64,000 bases of DNA from Azospirillum fermentarium. Lineage in GTDB: Bacteria > Pseudomonadota > Alphaproteobacteria > Azospirillales > Azospirillaceae. Below are positions 50,954-60,863 of this stretch, piece after piece. Each line of letters begins with the position of its first letter. Positions within the stretch are counted from its first letter, which is position 1. A program made the position numbers and the translations under genes. The notes beneath the pieces are model-generated. The model was not told the origin of the DNA and made no database searches. It saw nothing but the letters and a program-made list of their open reading frames with translations. Where the stretch lies: contig NZ_JAOQNH010000003.1 in NCBI RefSeq assembly GCF_025961205.1, forward strand, positions 702,501-766,500, written 5' to 3'.

Positions 50954-51856
50954 ATGCCCGCGTCCCCCCGCACCCTGGTCCATCAGGCCGAAAGACCCTC
51001 CTGGCTGCGTGCCCGCATACCGGCCGGCGGCGCAAACGAGGACACCCGCGCCCTCGTCCGCCGGCATACCCTGCACACCGTCTGCGAGGAAGCCGCCTGC
51101 CCCAACATCGGCGAATGCTGGAGCAGGCGGCACGCCACCATGATGATCCTGGGCAGCGTGTGCACGCGGGCCTGCGCCTTCTGCAACGTGGCGACCGGAC
51201 GGCCCGGCGCGGTGGATCCGCACGAGCCGGACCGGGTGGCCGAGGCGGTCCTCGGCCTCGGCCTGCGCCATGTGGTGATCACCTCGGTGGACCGCGACGA
51301 CCTGCCGGACGGCGGGGCCGGGCAGTTCGTCCGGTGCATCGAGCGGATCCGCGCCGTGTCCCCCACGACGACGGTCGAGATCCTCACCCCCGATTTCCGC
51401 AACAAGCCGGGCGCCATCGAGAGGGCCGCCGACGCCCGCCCGGACGTCTACAACCACAATCTGGAGACGGTGCCGCGCCTCTATGCCACCGTGCGGCCGG
51501 GGGCGCGCTATTACCACTCGCTGCGCTTGCTCGACCGGGTGAAGGAGCGGCACCCGGAAACAGTCACCAAATCCGGCATCATGCTCGGCCTCGGCGAGGA
51601 GCGGGAGGAGGTGCTTCAGGTCATGGACGACCTGCGGACGGCGGGCGTCGATTTCCTGACCATCGGCCAGTACCTGCGCCCCACCCCGCGCCACCACCCG
51701 GTCGCCCGCTATGCCCCACCGGAGGAGTTCGCCGAGTACGAGCGCGTGGCGCGGGCCAAGGGGTTCCTGATGGTTGCCGCAAGCCCGCTCACCCGCTCGT
51801 CCTACCACGCCGGTCAGGATTTCATGGCCTTGCGGCAACGCGCCGGAAGGGGATGA
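50954..51856 (+). CDS. lipA: Lipoyl synthase, operon-linked copy
   Basis: Radical-SAM enzyme inserting sulfur into protein-bound octanoyl groups to form lipoate; 300 residues. The auxiliary cluster cysteines lie at 44, 49 and 55 (CEEAACPNIGEC), the radical-SAM CxxxCxxC at 70, 74 and 77 (CTRACAFC), and the C-terminal RSSY ligand serine is present (LTRSSYHAGQDF). All catalytic cysteines are intact. It starts 5 bases after the butanediol dehydrogenase, so it is the last gene of the aco operon and presumably lipoylates AcoC on induction. Its stop is only 16 bases from the convergent tpsB-2 stop. Confidence 0.94.
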   Translation: MPASPRTLVHQAERPSWLRARIPAGGANEDTRALVRRHTLHTVCEEAACPNIGECWSRRHATMMILGSVCTRACAFCNVATGRPGAVDPHEPDRVAEAVLGLGLRHVVITSVDRDDLPDGGAGQFVRCIERIRAVSPTTTVEILTPDFRNKPGAIERAADARPDVYNHNLETVPRLYATVRPGARYYHSLRLLDRVKERHPETVTKSGIMLGLGEEREEVLQVMDDLRTAGVDFLTIGQYLRPTPRHHPVARYAPPEEFAEYERVARAKGFLMVAASPLTRSSYHAGQDFMALRQRAGRG

Positions 51857-51872
51857 GCCCGGACCGGAGCCG

Positions 51873-53756
51873 TCAAAAGGAAACCAGTATCCTGGCCTGA
51901 GCGGTGAGTGTTCCGCGGCTGGTTTCCGGTCCGTTGGTCAGCGCAACGCCGGCATTCACCCCCGCCTGGAGGCTCTGGCCGAGCGTGTAATCGACGCCGG
52001 CCCCCAGCCCCACCAGGGTGGTGTCGGCCCGCTCGCCGATGCCCTTGAGGGCCCCGAAATTGTAGTTGTGGCCATGGCTGGCATCGAGAAACACGAAGGG
52101 AGAGACGGCATCCTCCACCGGCCCGCCCCCAACGGCCCCGAGACGGCCCAGGGCGGCGAACGACGGCAGCCGTACCTCGTTGCGCAGCACGAAACCGGTA
52201 TCGACGCAGCCATCGTTCAGCGTGTAGCCCCGGGTGGCGTAAAGCCCACCGATGGCAAGCTGTTCGGTTTCCGGTAGCGCCTTTCCGGCCAGTTGGCCGG
52301 TGAATTCGACGTTCCAGGAGACGCCGCCCAGCCAGGCAACGCCGGCAAGCGGGGCCGTCCGGCTGACCACCCCGTAGAGATAGGCGTAATCGGCGTCCTC
52401 GACACGACCGTTGGAAAAGCCGTTCCACGCTGCACGGCTGTTGCCGGGAACCACGCCGGCCCGGTTGACCACGGCGCGGAGGTCGATGGTGGTGGAGCCG
52501 CCGCCGGCCTGAGGCCAGGAACCGCCCCAGCCGACGGTCAGGTCGAACACCCCGGCTGCCCCGCTGGCGAGCCCGGTTCCCTGGCTCAGCACCTTCCGCG
52601 ACAGCCACTTCGGCGTCACGCCGCCGTAAAGATCGCCCCATCCGGCAAGCCGCCCGTCGATGTTGGACAGCGCCGAGCGGTAGAGAATGGGCAACTCCAC
52701 GGTGGTGTTGCGGATGGTGAGAAGGCCGCCGGCGCTGTCCTGCGACGTGGCGACGAAGCTGGGGGTCAGGCTCACCGCCTGCCGCGCAAAGGTGGGGATG
52801 ATGATGCGCCCGGCATGGCTGGCGTAGGACGGGCGGCTGTTTCCCGACAGCGTCAGGGAGCCGGGGTCGGACACCGCATCGCGGCCGCCGGTCAACTGGT
52901 ATGACAGGGTGAGGTCGTTCAGTGCCTCGACCCCCGCGGCGAAACCGACGAAAACGCGGTCGAGGTTCCGGCTGCGCAGGCTGCCGGTGTTGGACACACC
53001 GGCAAAGGCCTGCCATGGCCGGCGGCGGGAGATCTCCAGCGTCAGGTCGCTGGCCCCCGGATCGGACCCCGGTTCGAACACCCCGTTGAGCTGGCGGTAG
53101 GGGAAGCGGTTCAGCCAGTCGAGGTCTTCGGAAATGCGGTCGGCCTCGATCAGCGCACCGCTGGGCGCCCGCACGGCGGCGGCAAGGGCGGCGCCGTTTT
53201 CCGCCGCGGCACCATTCTCCTCCCTGACCCGAACCTTTCCGGTGCGGAAGGGCACGACGCGCAAATGCAGCACGCCCCCGGTGATCTCCTGGGGCGGGGC
53301 GGTGACCGAAACGAACGGCCACCCGGCCTCGCGGTAGGCTTTGGCGACGGCTGCCTGGGCGTCTGCCAGCCGCTTGCGCGTCAATGGCTGGCCGAGGAAG
53401 GGGCCGAGCGCGTCGGCAAAGCCCTGTTGTCCAAGCCCCTCCACCCCGGTAACGGTGATTCCCGCCGGTGGGGCGGGCATGACCGGATCGTTCAGTCCGA
53501 TGAGGCGGAAGCCCGCCAGATCGACGCCCAGCGGGGTGTCGTCGGCCTCAAGCGCCGGAGTGCCGCCGGGGCGAAGGCCGCCGCCGCTTACGGCCGCCGG
53601 CGGCAGGTTGCGTTCGACCGTCACCGGCGCCTGGGCGAAGGCCGCCCCCGACAGCGGTTCCAAAAGGCTGAGCAGCACGGCCGGGGCGGCAAGCCAGGGT
53701 GACGGGGCACCAGGGCGGGCATGGCGGCGAGCGGCGGTGAAAGGCACGATGGTCAT
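51873..53756 (-). CDS. TpsB/FhaC-family outer-membrane transporter (TPS locus 2)
   Basis: 627-residue TPS translocator. It has a signal peptide ending near SGAAFAQ and POTRA domains at about 60-220 (GITVTGVEGLGQQGFADALGPFLGQPLTRKRLADAQAAVAKAYREAGWP and GGVLHLRVVPFRTGKV). The barrel contains the L6-type AIGGLYATRGYTLNDG and ends ARILVSF. ATG 53756 gives the signal peptide directly; the frame extends 29 codons further up. It follows tpsA-2 by 20 bases and is convergent with lipA. Confidence 0.9.
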   Translation of the reverse strand: MTIVPFTAARRHARPGAPSPWLAAPAVLLSLLEPLSGAAFAQAPVTVERNLPPAAVSGGGLRPGGTPALEADDTPLGVDLAGFRLIGLNDPVMPAPPAGITVTGVEGLGQQGFADALGPFLGQPLTRKRLADAQAAVAKAYREAGWPFVSVTAPPQEITGGVLHLRVVPFRTGKVRVREENGAAAENGAALAAAVRAPSGALIEADRISEDLDWLNRFPYRQLNGVFEPGSDPGASDLTLEISRRRPWQAFAGVSNTGSLRSRNLDRVFVGFAAGVEALNDLTLSYQLTGGRDAVSDPGSLTLSGNSRPSYASHAGRIIIPTFARQAVSLTPSFVATSQDSAGGLLTIRNTTVELPILYRSALSNIDGRLAGWGDLYGGVTPKWLSRKVLSQGTGLASGAAGVFDLTVGWGGSWPQAGGGSTTIDLRAVVNRAGVVPGNSRAAWNGFSNGRVEDADYAYLYGVVSRTAPLAGVAWLGGVSWNVEFTGQLAGKALPETEQLAIGGLYATRGYTLNDGCVDTGFVLRNEVRLPSFAALGRLGAVGGGPVEDAVSPFVFLDASHGHNYNFGALKGIGERADTTLVGLGAGVDYTLGQSLQAGVNAGVALTNGPETSRGTLTAQARILVSF

Positions 53757-53776
53757 GACCGTATCCGTTCCGTTCG

Positions 53777-56700
53777 TCAACGCATGGAGAAGCGGAGGAA
53801 ACGGCCAACGCGCGTGTTCTCCGGGTGCGGTGTCGTTGTGCACGCGCCGCCCGCCGCCGCACCGCCGGTGCAGGCCGCGGCAGAGCCGGCGGTTTCCTGG
53901 GAGGCGGGGGCTCCGGTGGATCCGCCGCCCACGCCTGTAGCGGTGGTGTTCGTGCTGTCGGGCACCGCCTGAGACGCTGGAGACGCGAAGGGGGATGCCG
54001 GGGTATCCCGGCTTTGGAAGGCCGTGGACACCGGCGCCGCCGTGACCACCACCAGATTGCGGGGCAGGACCGCATTGGTGAGCACCTGGGCCTGCTGCGC
54101 CACCACGGCCCCGGCGGTTACCGGAACCGTGGCGGTTTCGGCATTCTGCTGCCCCCCCGTCGTTCCCGCCGGCGTCACCGTCAGCACCGACGGGTTGAAG
54201 GAAAGGCTGTAGTTGGAGGACGCCGCCAGGGTGCCTTGGGTGATGGCGTAAGTTCCCGCCGGGGCCGCGGTGGTGGCGTCGGTGGCCAGGGCGCCGGTGA
54301 GCGTGTCGCCGTTGACCAGACCTCGGCCCCCAACGCTGTAGGTCAGGGCCGGGTTTGCGGTGCCGGCAAGACGACTCAAGCTATCCGCCGTCACCATGAT
54401 CGGGCGGGCGCTCACCGTCAGCGTGCCACCGAGGTAGCTGACCGTGTAGTTGGACAGCCCGCTCCCCTGGGCCGACGAGGCCGTGATGCCGTAGCGGCCG
54501 GCTCCGGCGGTGGCCGCCGTGCCGCCGCTGGACAGGACCAGCGACGACACGCTGTCGCCGTTCTTCAGACCGGTGACCATGTAGCCGCTCAGCGCCGCCG
54601 TGTCACCGTAGGTCTTGGTCACGTCATGGGCGGTGATCGTCAGGGCCGCGGGATTCACCGTCAGCGTGCCGAGGTAGCTGACCGTGTAGTTGGACAGCCC
54701 GCTCCCCTGGACCGACGACGCCGTGATGCCGTAGCGGCCGGCTCCGGCGGTGGCCGCCGTGCCGCCGCTGGACAGGACCAGCGACGACACGCTGTCGCCG
54801 TTCTTCAGGCCGCTGACCGTGTAGCCGCTCAGCGCCGCCGTATCGCCGTAGGTCTTGGTCACGTCATGGGCGGTGATCGTCAGTGTGGCGGGGTTCACCG
54901 TCAGCGTCCCGCCGGTGTAGCTCACCGTATAGTTGGACAGCCCCGTGCCCAGGGCCGACGAGGCCGTGATGCCGTAGCTGCCGACCCCGGTGGCCGCTGC
55001 CGTGCCGCCGCTGGACAGGGTGAGCCCGGTCACACGGTCGCCGTTCTTCAGGCCGCTGACCGTGTAGCCGCTCAGCGCCGCCGTGTCGCCGTAGGTCTTG
55101 GTCACGTCATGGGCGGTGATCGTCAGTGTGGCGGGGTTCACCGTCAGCGTCCCGCCGGTGTAGCTCACCGTATAGTTGGACAGCCCCGTGCCCAGGGCCG
55201 ACGAGGCCGTGATGCCGTAGCTGCCGACCCCGGTGGCCGCCGCCGTGCCGCCGCTGGACAGGACCAGCGACGACACGCTGTCGCCGTTCTTCAGACCGCT
55301 GACCGTGTAGCCGTTCAGCGTCGCCGTATCGCCGTAGGTCTTGGTCGCATCATTGGCGGTGATGGTCAGCGCGGCGGGGTTCACCGTCAGCGTTCCGCCG
55401 GTGTAGCTCACCGTGTAGTTGGACAGCCCCATGCCCAGGGCCGATGAGGCGGCAATGGCGTAGCTGCCGACCCCGGTGGTGGCGGCGGCCCCGGTGCTGG
55501 CCAGGGTGAGCCCGGTCACGCTGTCGCCGTTCTTCAGGCCCGTGACCGTGTAGCCACCCAGCGTCGCCGTGTCGCCGTAGGTCTTGGTCGCATCGTTGGC
55601 GGTGATGGTCAGCGCCGCCGGGGTCACGGTCTGTACGAAGTTTCCGTAATAGAACACGCGGTAGGCCGTGCCCTTGGTGCTGGTGACCGTGGCGTTCGCC
55701 GCGGTCAGGCTGGTGGTGGCCGGTGTCGCGGAAACGGTCACCGTCGGATCGACGGTGACCGCCCCGCCGGTCAGGGACAGGCTGTCGCCGGCCTTGCCGA
55801 AGACATAGGTTGTGGGACTGACTTCCCCGGACACCCCCGTAACCGTGCCCGTGCTGCTGCCGTAGACCGACGTCGCCGACAGTTCCTTGACCCGGAGGAC
55901 CGGCTCCATGGAGTAGAGGACCGGGTAATAGCCGCTGCTGGGCGGTGCCCAGGTGCCGTCGAAGTCCCAGCCACTCGCCCCCGCCATGAAAGAGGCCGTG
56001 TTCTGGAACTCCGTCGTCGTCAGGCCGGTCACCCCCGTGACCGTGGCTTGGGAGCCGGCGTGGGCATTCGTCCCGGCAGCCGTGGTGTCGAAATAGGACG
56101 ATGTGATGGTGCCGCTTGCATAAAAACCGGCGAACCCGCCGACCATCGATGATCCCGATACGGCTTTCGTCGTGTAGGCTTGGGTGATGGCGCCGGTATT
56201 CATGCCGACAAGGCCGCCGACGGACATGTTGCCGGATACCGCACCGCCTGTTGCATAGGAGTTGGAAATCGCCCCCGCGTTGTCGGCAACGAGGCCGCCG
56301 ACGTCCGTGCCGATGGTGCCCGTCACCGCCCCCGTCGCGTAGGACAGGGAGATGCTACCGGAATTCTTGCCGACGAGGCCGCCGGCCGTGCTCCGTCCCG
56401 TCACGTCTCCCGTCGCGTAGGACAGGGTGATTTCGTTGGTGTTTTCGCCGACCAGACCGCCGACCATGTCGCCGCCGACCGTGGGTTGCGATACCGTCGC
56501 CGTGCTGTAGGATCGGGTGATGGTGCCGGTGTTCTTGCCGACGAGGCCGCCCACGGGAGCCCCCTGGACGCTCCCGGTGACGTAGGCGTTGGTGATGGTG
56601 CCGCCGTTCTGGCCGGCAAGGCCGCCGACGATATAGCCGGTGCCGGTGATGGCGATGTCGGTCAGGCCGAGGTTGCTGACGCTGCCGGCGGTGCCGATGA

Positions 56701-59700
56701 CGCCGAACAGCCCCTGGTTCATCCCGGCATAATCTTCCGGCTTGATCGCCAGCCCCCGGATGACATGCCCCTGGCCGTCGAGCGAGCCGGTGAACGGCGT
56801 CGAACTGTTCCCGACCGGCACGAACCCATGCTTGATCCCGCTGGTGAGCCACACACCGGCGGCGGTGCTGCCGGCGGTCTCGCCGGCGTCCACGTCGGTG
56901 GCCAGCGTGTAGGCGGCGGACAGGTCCAACCGCATCAACTGAAGCTGGTGGGCGTTGGTGATGGCGGTGGAATACTCGGAGCGCAGGAAGGGCCGGGTCT
57001 GGCCCTCGACCAGATACCAGGTGTTGGTCAGGTCGAAATTGCCATAGGCCGCCGCACCGAAGGCGTCCGCCGTCTCGATGCCGATGACGTTGTCGACGGT
57101 GCCGTTGCCGGTACCGGCTCCGCCGGCCTGCCCCGTCGTGCCCTTGTCCCAATAGCTGGTGTTGATGCTGCCCTCGGCGTTCCGTCCGGCCAGGCCGCCC
57201 GCCTTGCAGTCGCTTGCCGTGCAACTGCTGCTCAGGGTCACCAGCCCCGTTGCATAGGCGTTGGTGATGGTGCCGTAGTACTTGTCGCCCACCAGACCGC
57301 CGATGAAATGCTCGCCGTCGGTGGCGTCGATGGCGCCGGTGACCGATCCGGTGGCGTAGACGTTGGTGACGGTGGCATCCTCGACCCCGCCCAGCAGGCC
57401 GCCGGCCTTGTTCTCCGTCGCCGTGACGGCGCCGGTGGCGTAGCTCTCCGACAGCGATCCCGACCCGCCCCGCAGGGTACCGATCAGGCCGCCAACGCCC
57501 GCCACCCCGCTTACCGTCCCCGTCGCGTAGGCTTTGGTCACCGTGTCGCCTTCAGTGTCGCCGATGAGGCCGCCGACACTGTTGGAGCCGCTCACCGCGC
57601 CGGCCGCATAAACGGTGTTGATGATTCCGTTCTGGGATTTGCCGACAAGACCACCGACGTTGTCGCCGCTTCCCGTCACGCTTCCCGTGGCATACGACTC
57701 CGTGACGGTGCCGTAGTTGCTGCCGGCCAGCCCCCCGAGGTTGACGGCGCTTCCCGACACGGTTCCCGTGGCATAGGACTGTGAAACGGTGACGGAGGTC
57801 CAGCCGACGAGGCCGCCGATGGCCTCGCCGTCTCCCGTCACGGTTCCCGTGGCGTGGGATTGGGTGATGGTCTCCTGGTTCCAGCCGACAAGGCCACCGA
57901 CGTAGCGGCTGCCCGACACGGTTCCCGTGGCGTAGGAGTCCGTGACGGTGGCCGAGTTGAAGCCGACGAGGCCGCCGATATTGTCGGTTCCCGTCACGCC
58001 TCCCGATGCGTGGGATTGCGTGACGGTCCCGCTCTGGTGCCACCCGACGAGGCCGCCGATGTGGGTGTTTCCCGACACGGCCCCCGTGGCGTAGGACTGT
58101 GAGACCTCGGCGGTGAGGTAGTTGTCGCCGACGAGGCCGCCGACCTTGGTGTCGCCCGTCACGGTTCCCGTGGCGTACGACTCCGTGATGTTGGAGGCGT
58201 TCCACCCGACGAGGCCGCCGACACTCTCCCCGGTTCCCGTCACGTTGCCCGTGGCGTGGGATTGCGTGACGGTGCCCTGGTTCCAGCCGGACAAGCCGCC
58301 GACGTGGACGGCTCCCGACACGGTTCCCGTGGCATAGGACTGCGTGACGGTGCCGGAGTGGTAGCCGAGGAGGCCGCCGATGCGCTCGCCGGTTCCGGTC
58401 ACGCTTCCCGTGGCGTAGGTCTGGGTGACGGTCCCCTGGCTCCAGCCGATGAGGCCACCCACATGGTTGGTGCCCGTCACGCTTGCCGTGGCATGGGACT
58501 GCGTGACGGCCGAGATGGCGGCGGTGGAGCCGACAAGGCCGCCGACCCGCTCGCTTCCCGTCACGCTTCCCCCCGTGGCGTGGGCATTCGTCACGGTACC
58601 GACGGTGGCGCCGGCCACCCCGCCGACCCTGGTCTTGCCGGTCACGGTGGCGTTGACGACGCCGAAGTCCCGAAGGCTGCTGCCGCTGCCGAGCGTTCCG
58701 AACAGGCCGATGTAATCGGTATCGGGGGCATTGACCGTCAGGTTGGAGACAGTGTTGCCCAAGCCGGCAAAGGTTCCGGTGAACGTGCCGGACACCGGCG
58801 CGCTGGTGTAGGTGGTTCCCGCCGCATCCAGGCTTTGCGCCAGCGCGTAGCGCCCCGTCAGCCCGGTGGTGTCGATGGCGTCGAGTGCCGCCATGTCATG
58901 GATGAGGGTGTAGCTCTGGAGCGAACCCGCCTCGCCGATCCGCAGCGTGGCGTTGGCTCCTCCCAGCGTGACCGATCCGGTGCCGCCGACGCTGTAGCCC
59001 TTGCCCGTGCCGTATTGCAGGACCAGCCCGGCGGCGGCCCCCGATGCGGTGACCGGGGCGTTGACGGCGATGTCGCCGGCTGCGGCCAGCGTCAGCACGG
59101 TGTCGGCGGACCACGCCACCGGTGCCGCCACGGTGATGGTGCCGGCCTGGCTGCCGCCGGCCCCGGTGGACACCGTGACGTTGGCCGACGCCAGGGCCGC
59201 CGTCAGGGTGGAAACACCGAGCACGCTGTCATCGCCGCTGGCAGAGAGGCCCGAGACGTTGCCGTCCGCCCCGGCGGAGATCGTCAGGTTGTAGGGATCG
59301 AGCAACAGCGTGCCGGTCCGGCCCGCCGCCGCGGTCAGATCCGCGGTGCCATGGAAGGACAGCGTTGCCTTGCCCGACACCTCGGCGCTGCCGCCGTTGC
59401 CGCCCGCACCGGCCCCCCGCGCGCTGACCGTGCCGAGGAACACCGTGCGCTCGTCCGACCACACCACCACGCTGCCGCCATCCCCGGCGGTGCCGTCGGC
59501 GGACAGCCGCGCCCCGGCGGCGACGGTGGCCGTCCTGGCGTTCGCCACATTGTCCTTCAGCGTCTTGCGGGCCGGGTCCGTGCCGCCCTGATAGTCGCCG
59601 CCCACCGCAACGGCGCCGCCGCGGCTGCCCGAGGCATCCACCGCCGCCGTGCCGGTCACCCGCACCGCCGCGCCGGTCACGGCCACCGTGCCGCCCTTGG

Positions 59701-60787
59701 CCCCCGTTCCCTTGGCCGACAGCGTGCCGGTAACCGTGGCCGTGCCGCCGGAAACCCGGATGTCGCCGCCCTGGACGGCGCCGTTTTCCCCCGCCTTGGT
59801 GGCGGTGACGGTGCCGCCCGCCTCCACCGTGCCGGTATCGCCGGCGGTCAGGTAGATGCGTCCCCCCTTTTCGGCGGTGCCGGTGGCGGTGACCACGCCG
59901 CCGGTGTTGCCGGCCAGAGCATAGACGTTGCCGCCGTTGGCGCGGATTTCCGCCGCCGCCGCCGCGATCCGCCCCGATGTCCGGGCCGCGGTGTCGGCCC
60001 CGCCGACCTTGACCTGGAACTTGCCGCCCTCGACGGCCCCATCCTTGACCAGCACCTCATAACCGGCGGCCAGACCCACGGTGCCGTTGGGGGCGGTGAC
60101 GGTGCCGGTGTTGCCGACCTCCCGCGCGATCAGCGCCACGTCACCACCCAGCGAACCGATGGACCCGGCGTTGGTCACCGTCGCCTTGGAGGTGCCGGCA
60201 AAACTCTTGTCACCACCGTTCAGAAACGCCGCGTCGGGAATGTCGAGAGTGGAAGCGGTGAAGGAACCGCCGGTGACGACCCTGCCGCCGGGGCCGACCG
60301 CCACGCCGGCGGGGTTGACGAGATAGACCGAGCCGGTGGCCGTCAACGCGCCGTCGATGCGCGAGGGGATGTTGCCGGTGACCCGGTTCAGCGTCGCACC
60401 GCTGCCGTTGTTGATGGCGACGCTGTTCCCCGCCCCGATGGAAAAGCTGTTCCAGTTGATGACGGCATTTTTCGACGTCTGGTCGATGATGACGCTGGTG
60501 CCCGACGGGGTGGCGATGGACACCGCCCCGGCGGCCACCGACGGGCCGGCGGGCAGGGTCTGCGCCAGGGCCGGCACCGCCGCGCTTGCGGCCAGGGCGA
60601 CACTGGTCATCAGCCCCCGGATCGACCGCCCGGAAAGGCCACGCGGCCCGCGCGTGGCGCACAGACCATCGGGCGCCGACGGCATCGGGGTTCCGGCAGC
60701 CTTGGCAAGACACCTCTTTCCGCTCACAGCCAACCCCTGTCGTTCCGCGTGGTGGCGCTCCGTCGGCACGTATTTCCCCAGCTCCAT
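53777..60787 (-). CDS. TpsA exoprotein with GLUG and MBG repeats and C-terminal Cys pair (TPS locus 2)
   Basis: About 2336 residues. A long signal-like N-terminus of ~75 residues ends near AVPALAQ. The TPS domain (~80-330) contains INWNSFSIGAGNSVAINNGSGATLNRV; the usual NPNG motif reads NPAG. Two blocks of GLUG-type repeats (18 and 7; VGGLVG…SYATGTVTG) form the stalk. Five near-identical MBG-type units (TITAHDVTKTYGDTAALSGY … SNYTVSYTGGTLTV) and one diverged unit follow. The C-terminus holds two cysteines nine residues apart (CTGGAAAGGAC), about 20 residues from the end, recalling the disulfide loop that tethers HMW-type adhesins. ATG 60787 is chosen; GTG 60793 is equally possible. Confidence 0.9.
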   Translation of the reverse strand: MELGKYVPTERHHAERQGLAVSGKRCLAKAAGTPMPSAPDGLCATRGPRGLSGRSIRGLMTSVALAASAAVPALAQTLPAGPSVAAGAVSIATPSGTSVIIDQTSKNAVINWNSFSIGAGNSVAINNGSGATLNRVTGNIPSRIDGALTATGSVYLVNPAGVAVGPGGRVVTGGSFTASTLDIPDAAFLNGGDKSFAGTSKATVTNAGSIGSLGGDVALIAREVGNTGTVTAPNGTVGLAAGYEVLVKDGAVEGGKFQVKVGGADTAARTSGRIAAAAAEIRANGGNVYALAGNTGGVVTATGTAEKGGRIYLTAGDTGTVEAGGTVTATKAGENGAVQGGDIRVSGGTATVTGTLSAKGTGAKGGTVAVTGAAVRVTGTAAVDASGSRGGAVAVGGDYQGGTDPARKTLKDNVANARTATVAAGARLSADGTAGDGGSVVVWSDERTVFLGTVSARGAGAGGNGGSAEVSGKATLSFHGTADLTAAAGRTGTLLLDPYNLTISAGADGNVSGLSASGDDSVLGVSTLTAALASANVTVSTGAGGSQAGTITVAAPVAWSADTVLTLAAAGDIAVNAPVTASGAAAGLVLQYGTGKGYSVGGTGSVTLGGANATLRIGEAGSLQSYTLIHDMAALDAIDTTGLTGRYALAQSLDAAGTTYTSAPVSGTFTGTFAGLGNTVSNLTVNAPDTDYIGLFGTLGSGSSLRDFGVVNATVTGKTRVGGVAGATVGTVTNAHATGGSVTGSERVGGLVGSTAAISAVTQSHATASVTGTNHVGGLIGWSQGTVTQTYATGSVTGTGERIGGLLGYHSGTVTQSYATGTVSGAVHVGGLSGWNQGTVTQSHATGNVTGTGESVGGLVGWNASNITESYATGTVTGDTKVGGLVGDNYLTAEVSQSYATGAVSGNTHIGGLVGWHQSGTVTQSHASGGVTGTDNIGGLVGFNSATVTDSYATGTVSGSRYVGGLVGWNQETITQSHATGTVTGDGEAIGGLVGWTSVTVSQSYATGTVSGSAVNLGGLAGSNYGTVTESYATGSVTGSGDNVGGLVGKSQNGIINTVYAAGAVSGSNSVGGLIGDTEGDTVTKAYATGTVSGVAGVGGLIGTLRGGSGSLSESYATGAVTATENKAGGLLGGVEDATVTNVYATGSVTGAIDATDGEHFIGGLVGDKYYGTITNAYATGLVTLSSSCTASDCKAGGLAGRNAEGSINTSYWDKGTTGQAGGAGTGNGTVDNVIGIETADAFGAAAYGNFDLTNTWYLVEGQTRPFLRSEYSTAITNAHQLQLMRLDLSAAYTLATDVDAGETAGSTAAGVWLTSGIKHGFVPVGNSSTPFTGSLDGQGHVIRGLAIKPEDYAGMNQGLFGVIGTAGSVSNLGLTDIAITGTGYIVGGLAGQNGGTITNAYVTGSVQGAPVGGLVGKNTGTITRSYSTATVSQPTVGGDMVGGLVGENTNEITLSYATGDVTGRSTAGGLVGKNSGSISLSYATGAVTGTIGTDVGGLVADNAGAISNSYATGGAVSGNMSVGGLVGMNTGAITQAYTTKAVSGSSMVGGFAGFYASGTITSSYFDTTAAGTNAHAGSQATVTGVTGLTTTEFQNTASFMAGASGWDFDGTWAPPSSGYYPVLYSMEPVLRVKELSATSVYGSSTGTVTGVSGEVSPTTYVFGKAGDSLSLTGGAVTVDPTVTVSATPATTSLTAANATVTSTKGTAYRVFYYGNFVQTVTPAALTITANDATKTYGDTATLGGYTVTGLKNGDSVTGLTLASTGAAATTGVGSYAIAASSALGMGLSNYTVSYTGGTLTVNPAALTITANDATKTYGDTATLNGYTVSGLKNGDSVSSLVLSSGGTAAATGVGSYGITASSALGTGLSNYTVSYTGGTLTVNPATLTITAHDVTKTYGDTAALSGYTVSGLKNGDRVTGLTLSSGGTAAATGVGSYGITASSALGTGLSNYTVSYTGGTLTVNPATLTITAHDVTKTYGDTAALSGYTVSGLKNGDSVSSLVLSSGGTAATAGAGRYGITASSVQGSGLSNYTVSYLGTLTVNPAALTITAHDVTKTYGDTAALSGYMVTGLKNGDSVSSLVLSSGGTAATAGAGRYGITASSAQGSGLSNYTVSYLGGTLTVSARPIMVTADSLSRLAGTANPALTYSVGGRGLVNGDTLTGALATDATTAAPAGTYAITQGTLAASSNYSLSFNPSVLTVTPAGTTGGQQNAETATVPVTAGAVVAQQAQVLTNAVLPRNLVVVTAAPVSTAFQSRDTPASPFASPASQAVPDSTNTTATGVGGGSTGAPASQETAGSAAACTGGAAAGGACTTTPHPENTRVGRFLRFSMR
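54408..55640 (-). repeat. Five near-identical ~243-bp tandem repeats (MBG units) in the TPS-2 adhesin
   Basis: Units beginning near 54414, 54657, 54897, 55140 and 55383 each encode ~81 residues. Long DNA stretches are identical between neighbours, including synonymous sites, which shows recent duplication or gene conversion. Copy number should vary between isolates and short-read assemblies may collapse it. Confidence 0.85.
56080..58640 (-). repeat. Two blocks of GLUG-type repeats (18 + 7) in the TPS-2 adhesin
   Basis: Repeats of 25-30 residues with the core VGGLVG-N-G-VTQSYATGTVSG. The first block spans about 57130-58640 and the second about 56080-56640. Between them lies a non-repetitive segment with Cys (SSSCTASDCK) and FLRSEYSTAITNAHQLQLM. 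Confidence 0.8.
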
Positions 60788-60847
60788 TCCCACGGTGGTG
60801 CGGAGCGGCTCAGGGTAAGGTTGCGACGTGCATCGCCGCGGAACGCT

Positions 60848-60863
60848 TATGGTTTAAACCATA
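60848..60863. promoter_or_regulatory. Perfect 16-bp palindrome between tpsA-2 and the response regulator
   Basis: TATGGTTTAAACCATA is an exact palindrome in the 257-base divergent region, 61 bases from the tpsA-2 start and 180 from the regulator start. It is AT-rich against a GC-rich background and is a strong candidate operator. The adjacent NarL-type regulator is a plausible binder. Confidence 0.6.

Noticed and set aside
54400..58640. Regular repeats that could suggest a CRISPR array
   Set aside because: The repeats are 75-243 bp, in frame and protein-coding (GLUG and MBG units), without short palindromic repeats, unique spacers or cas genes.
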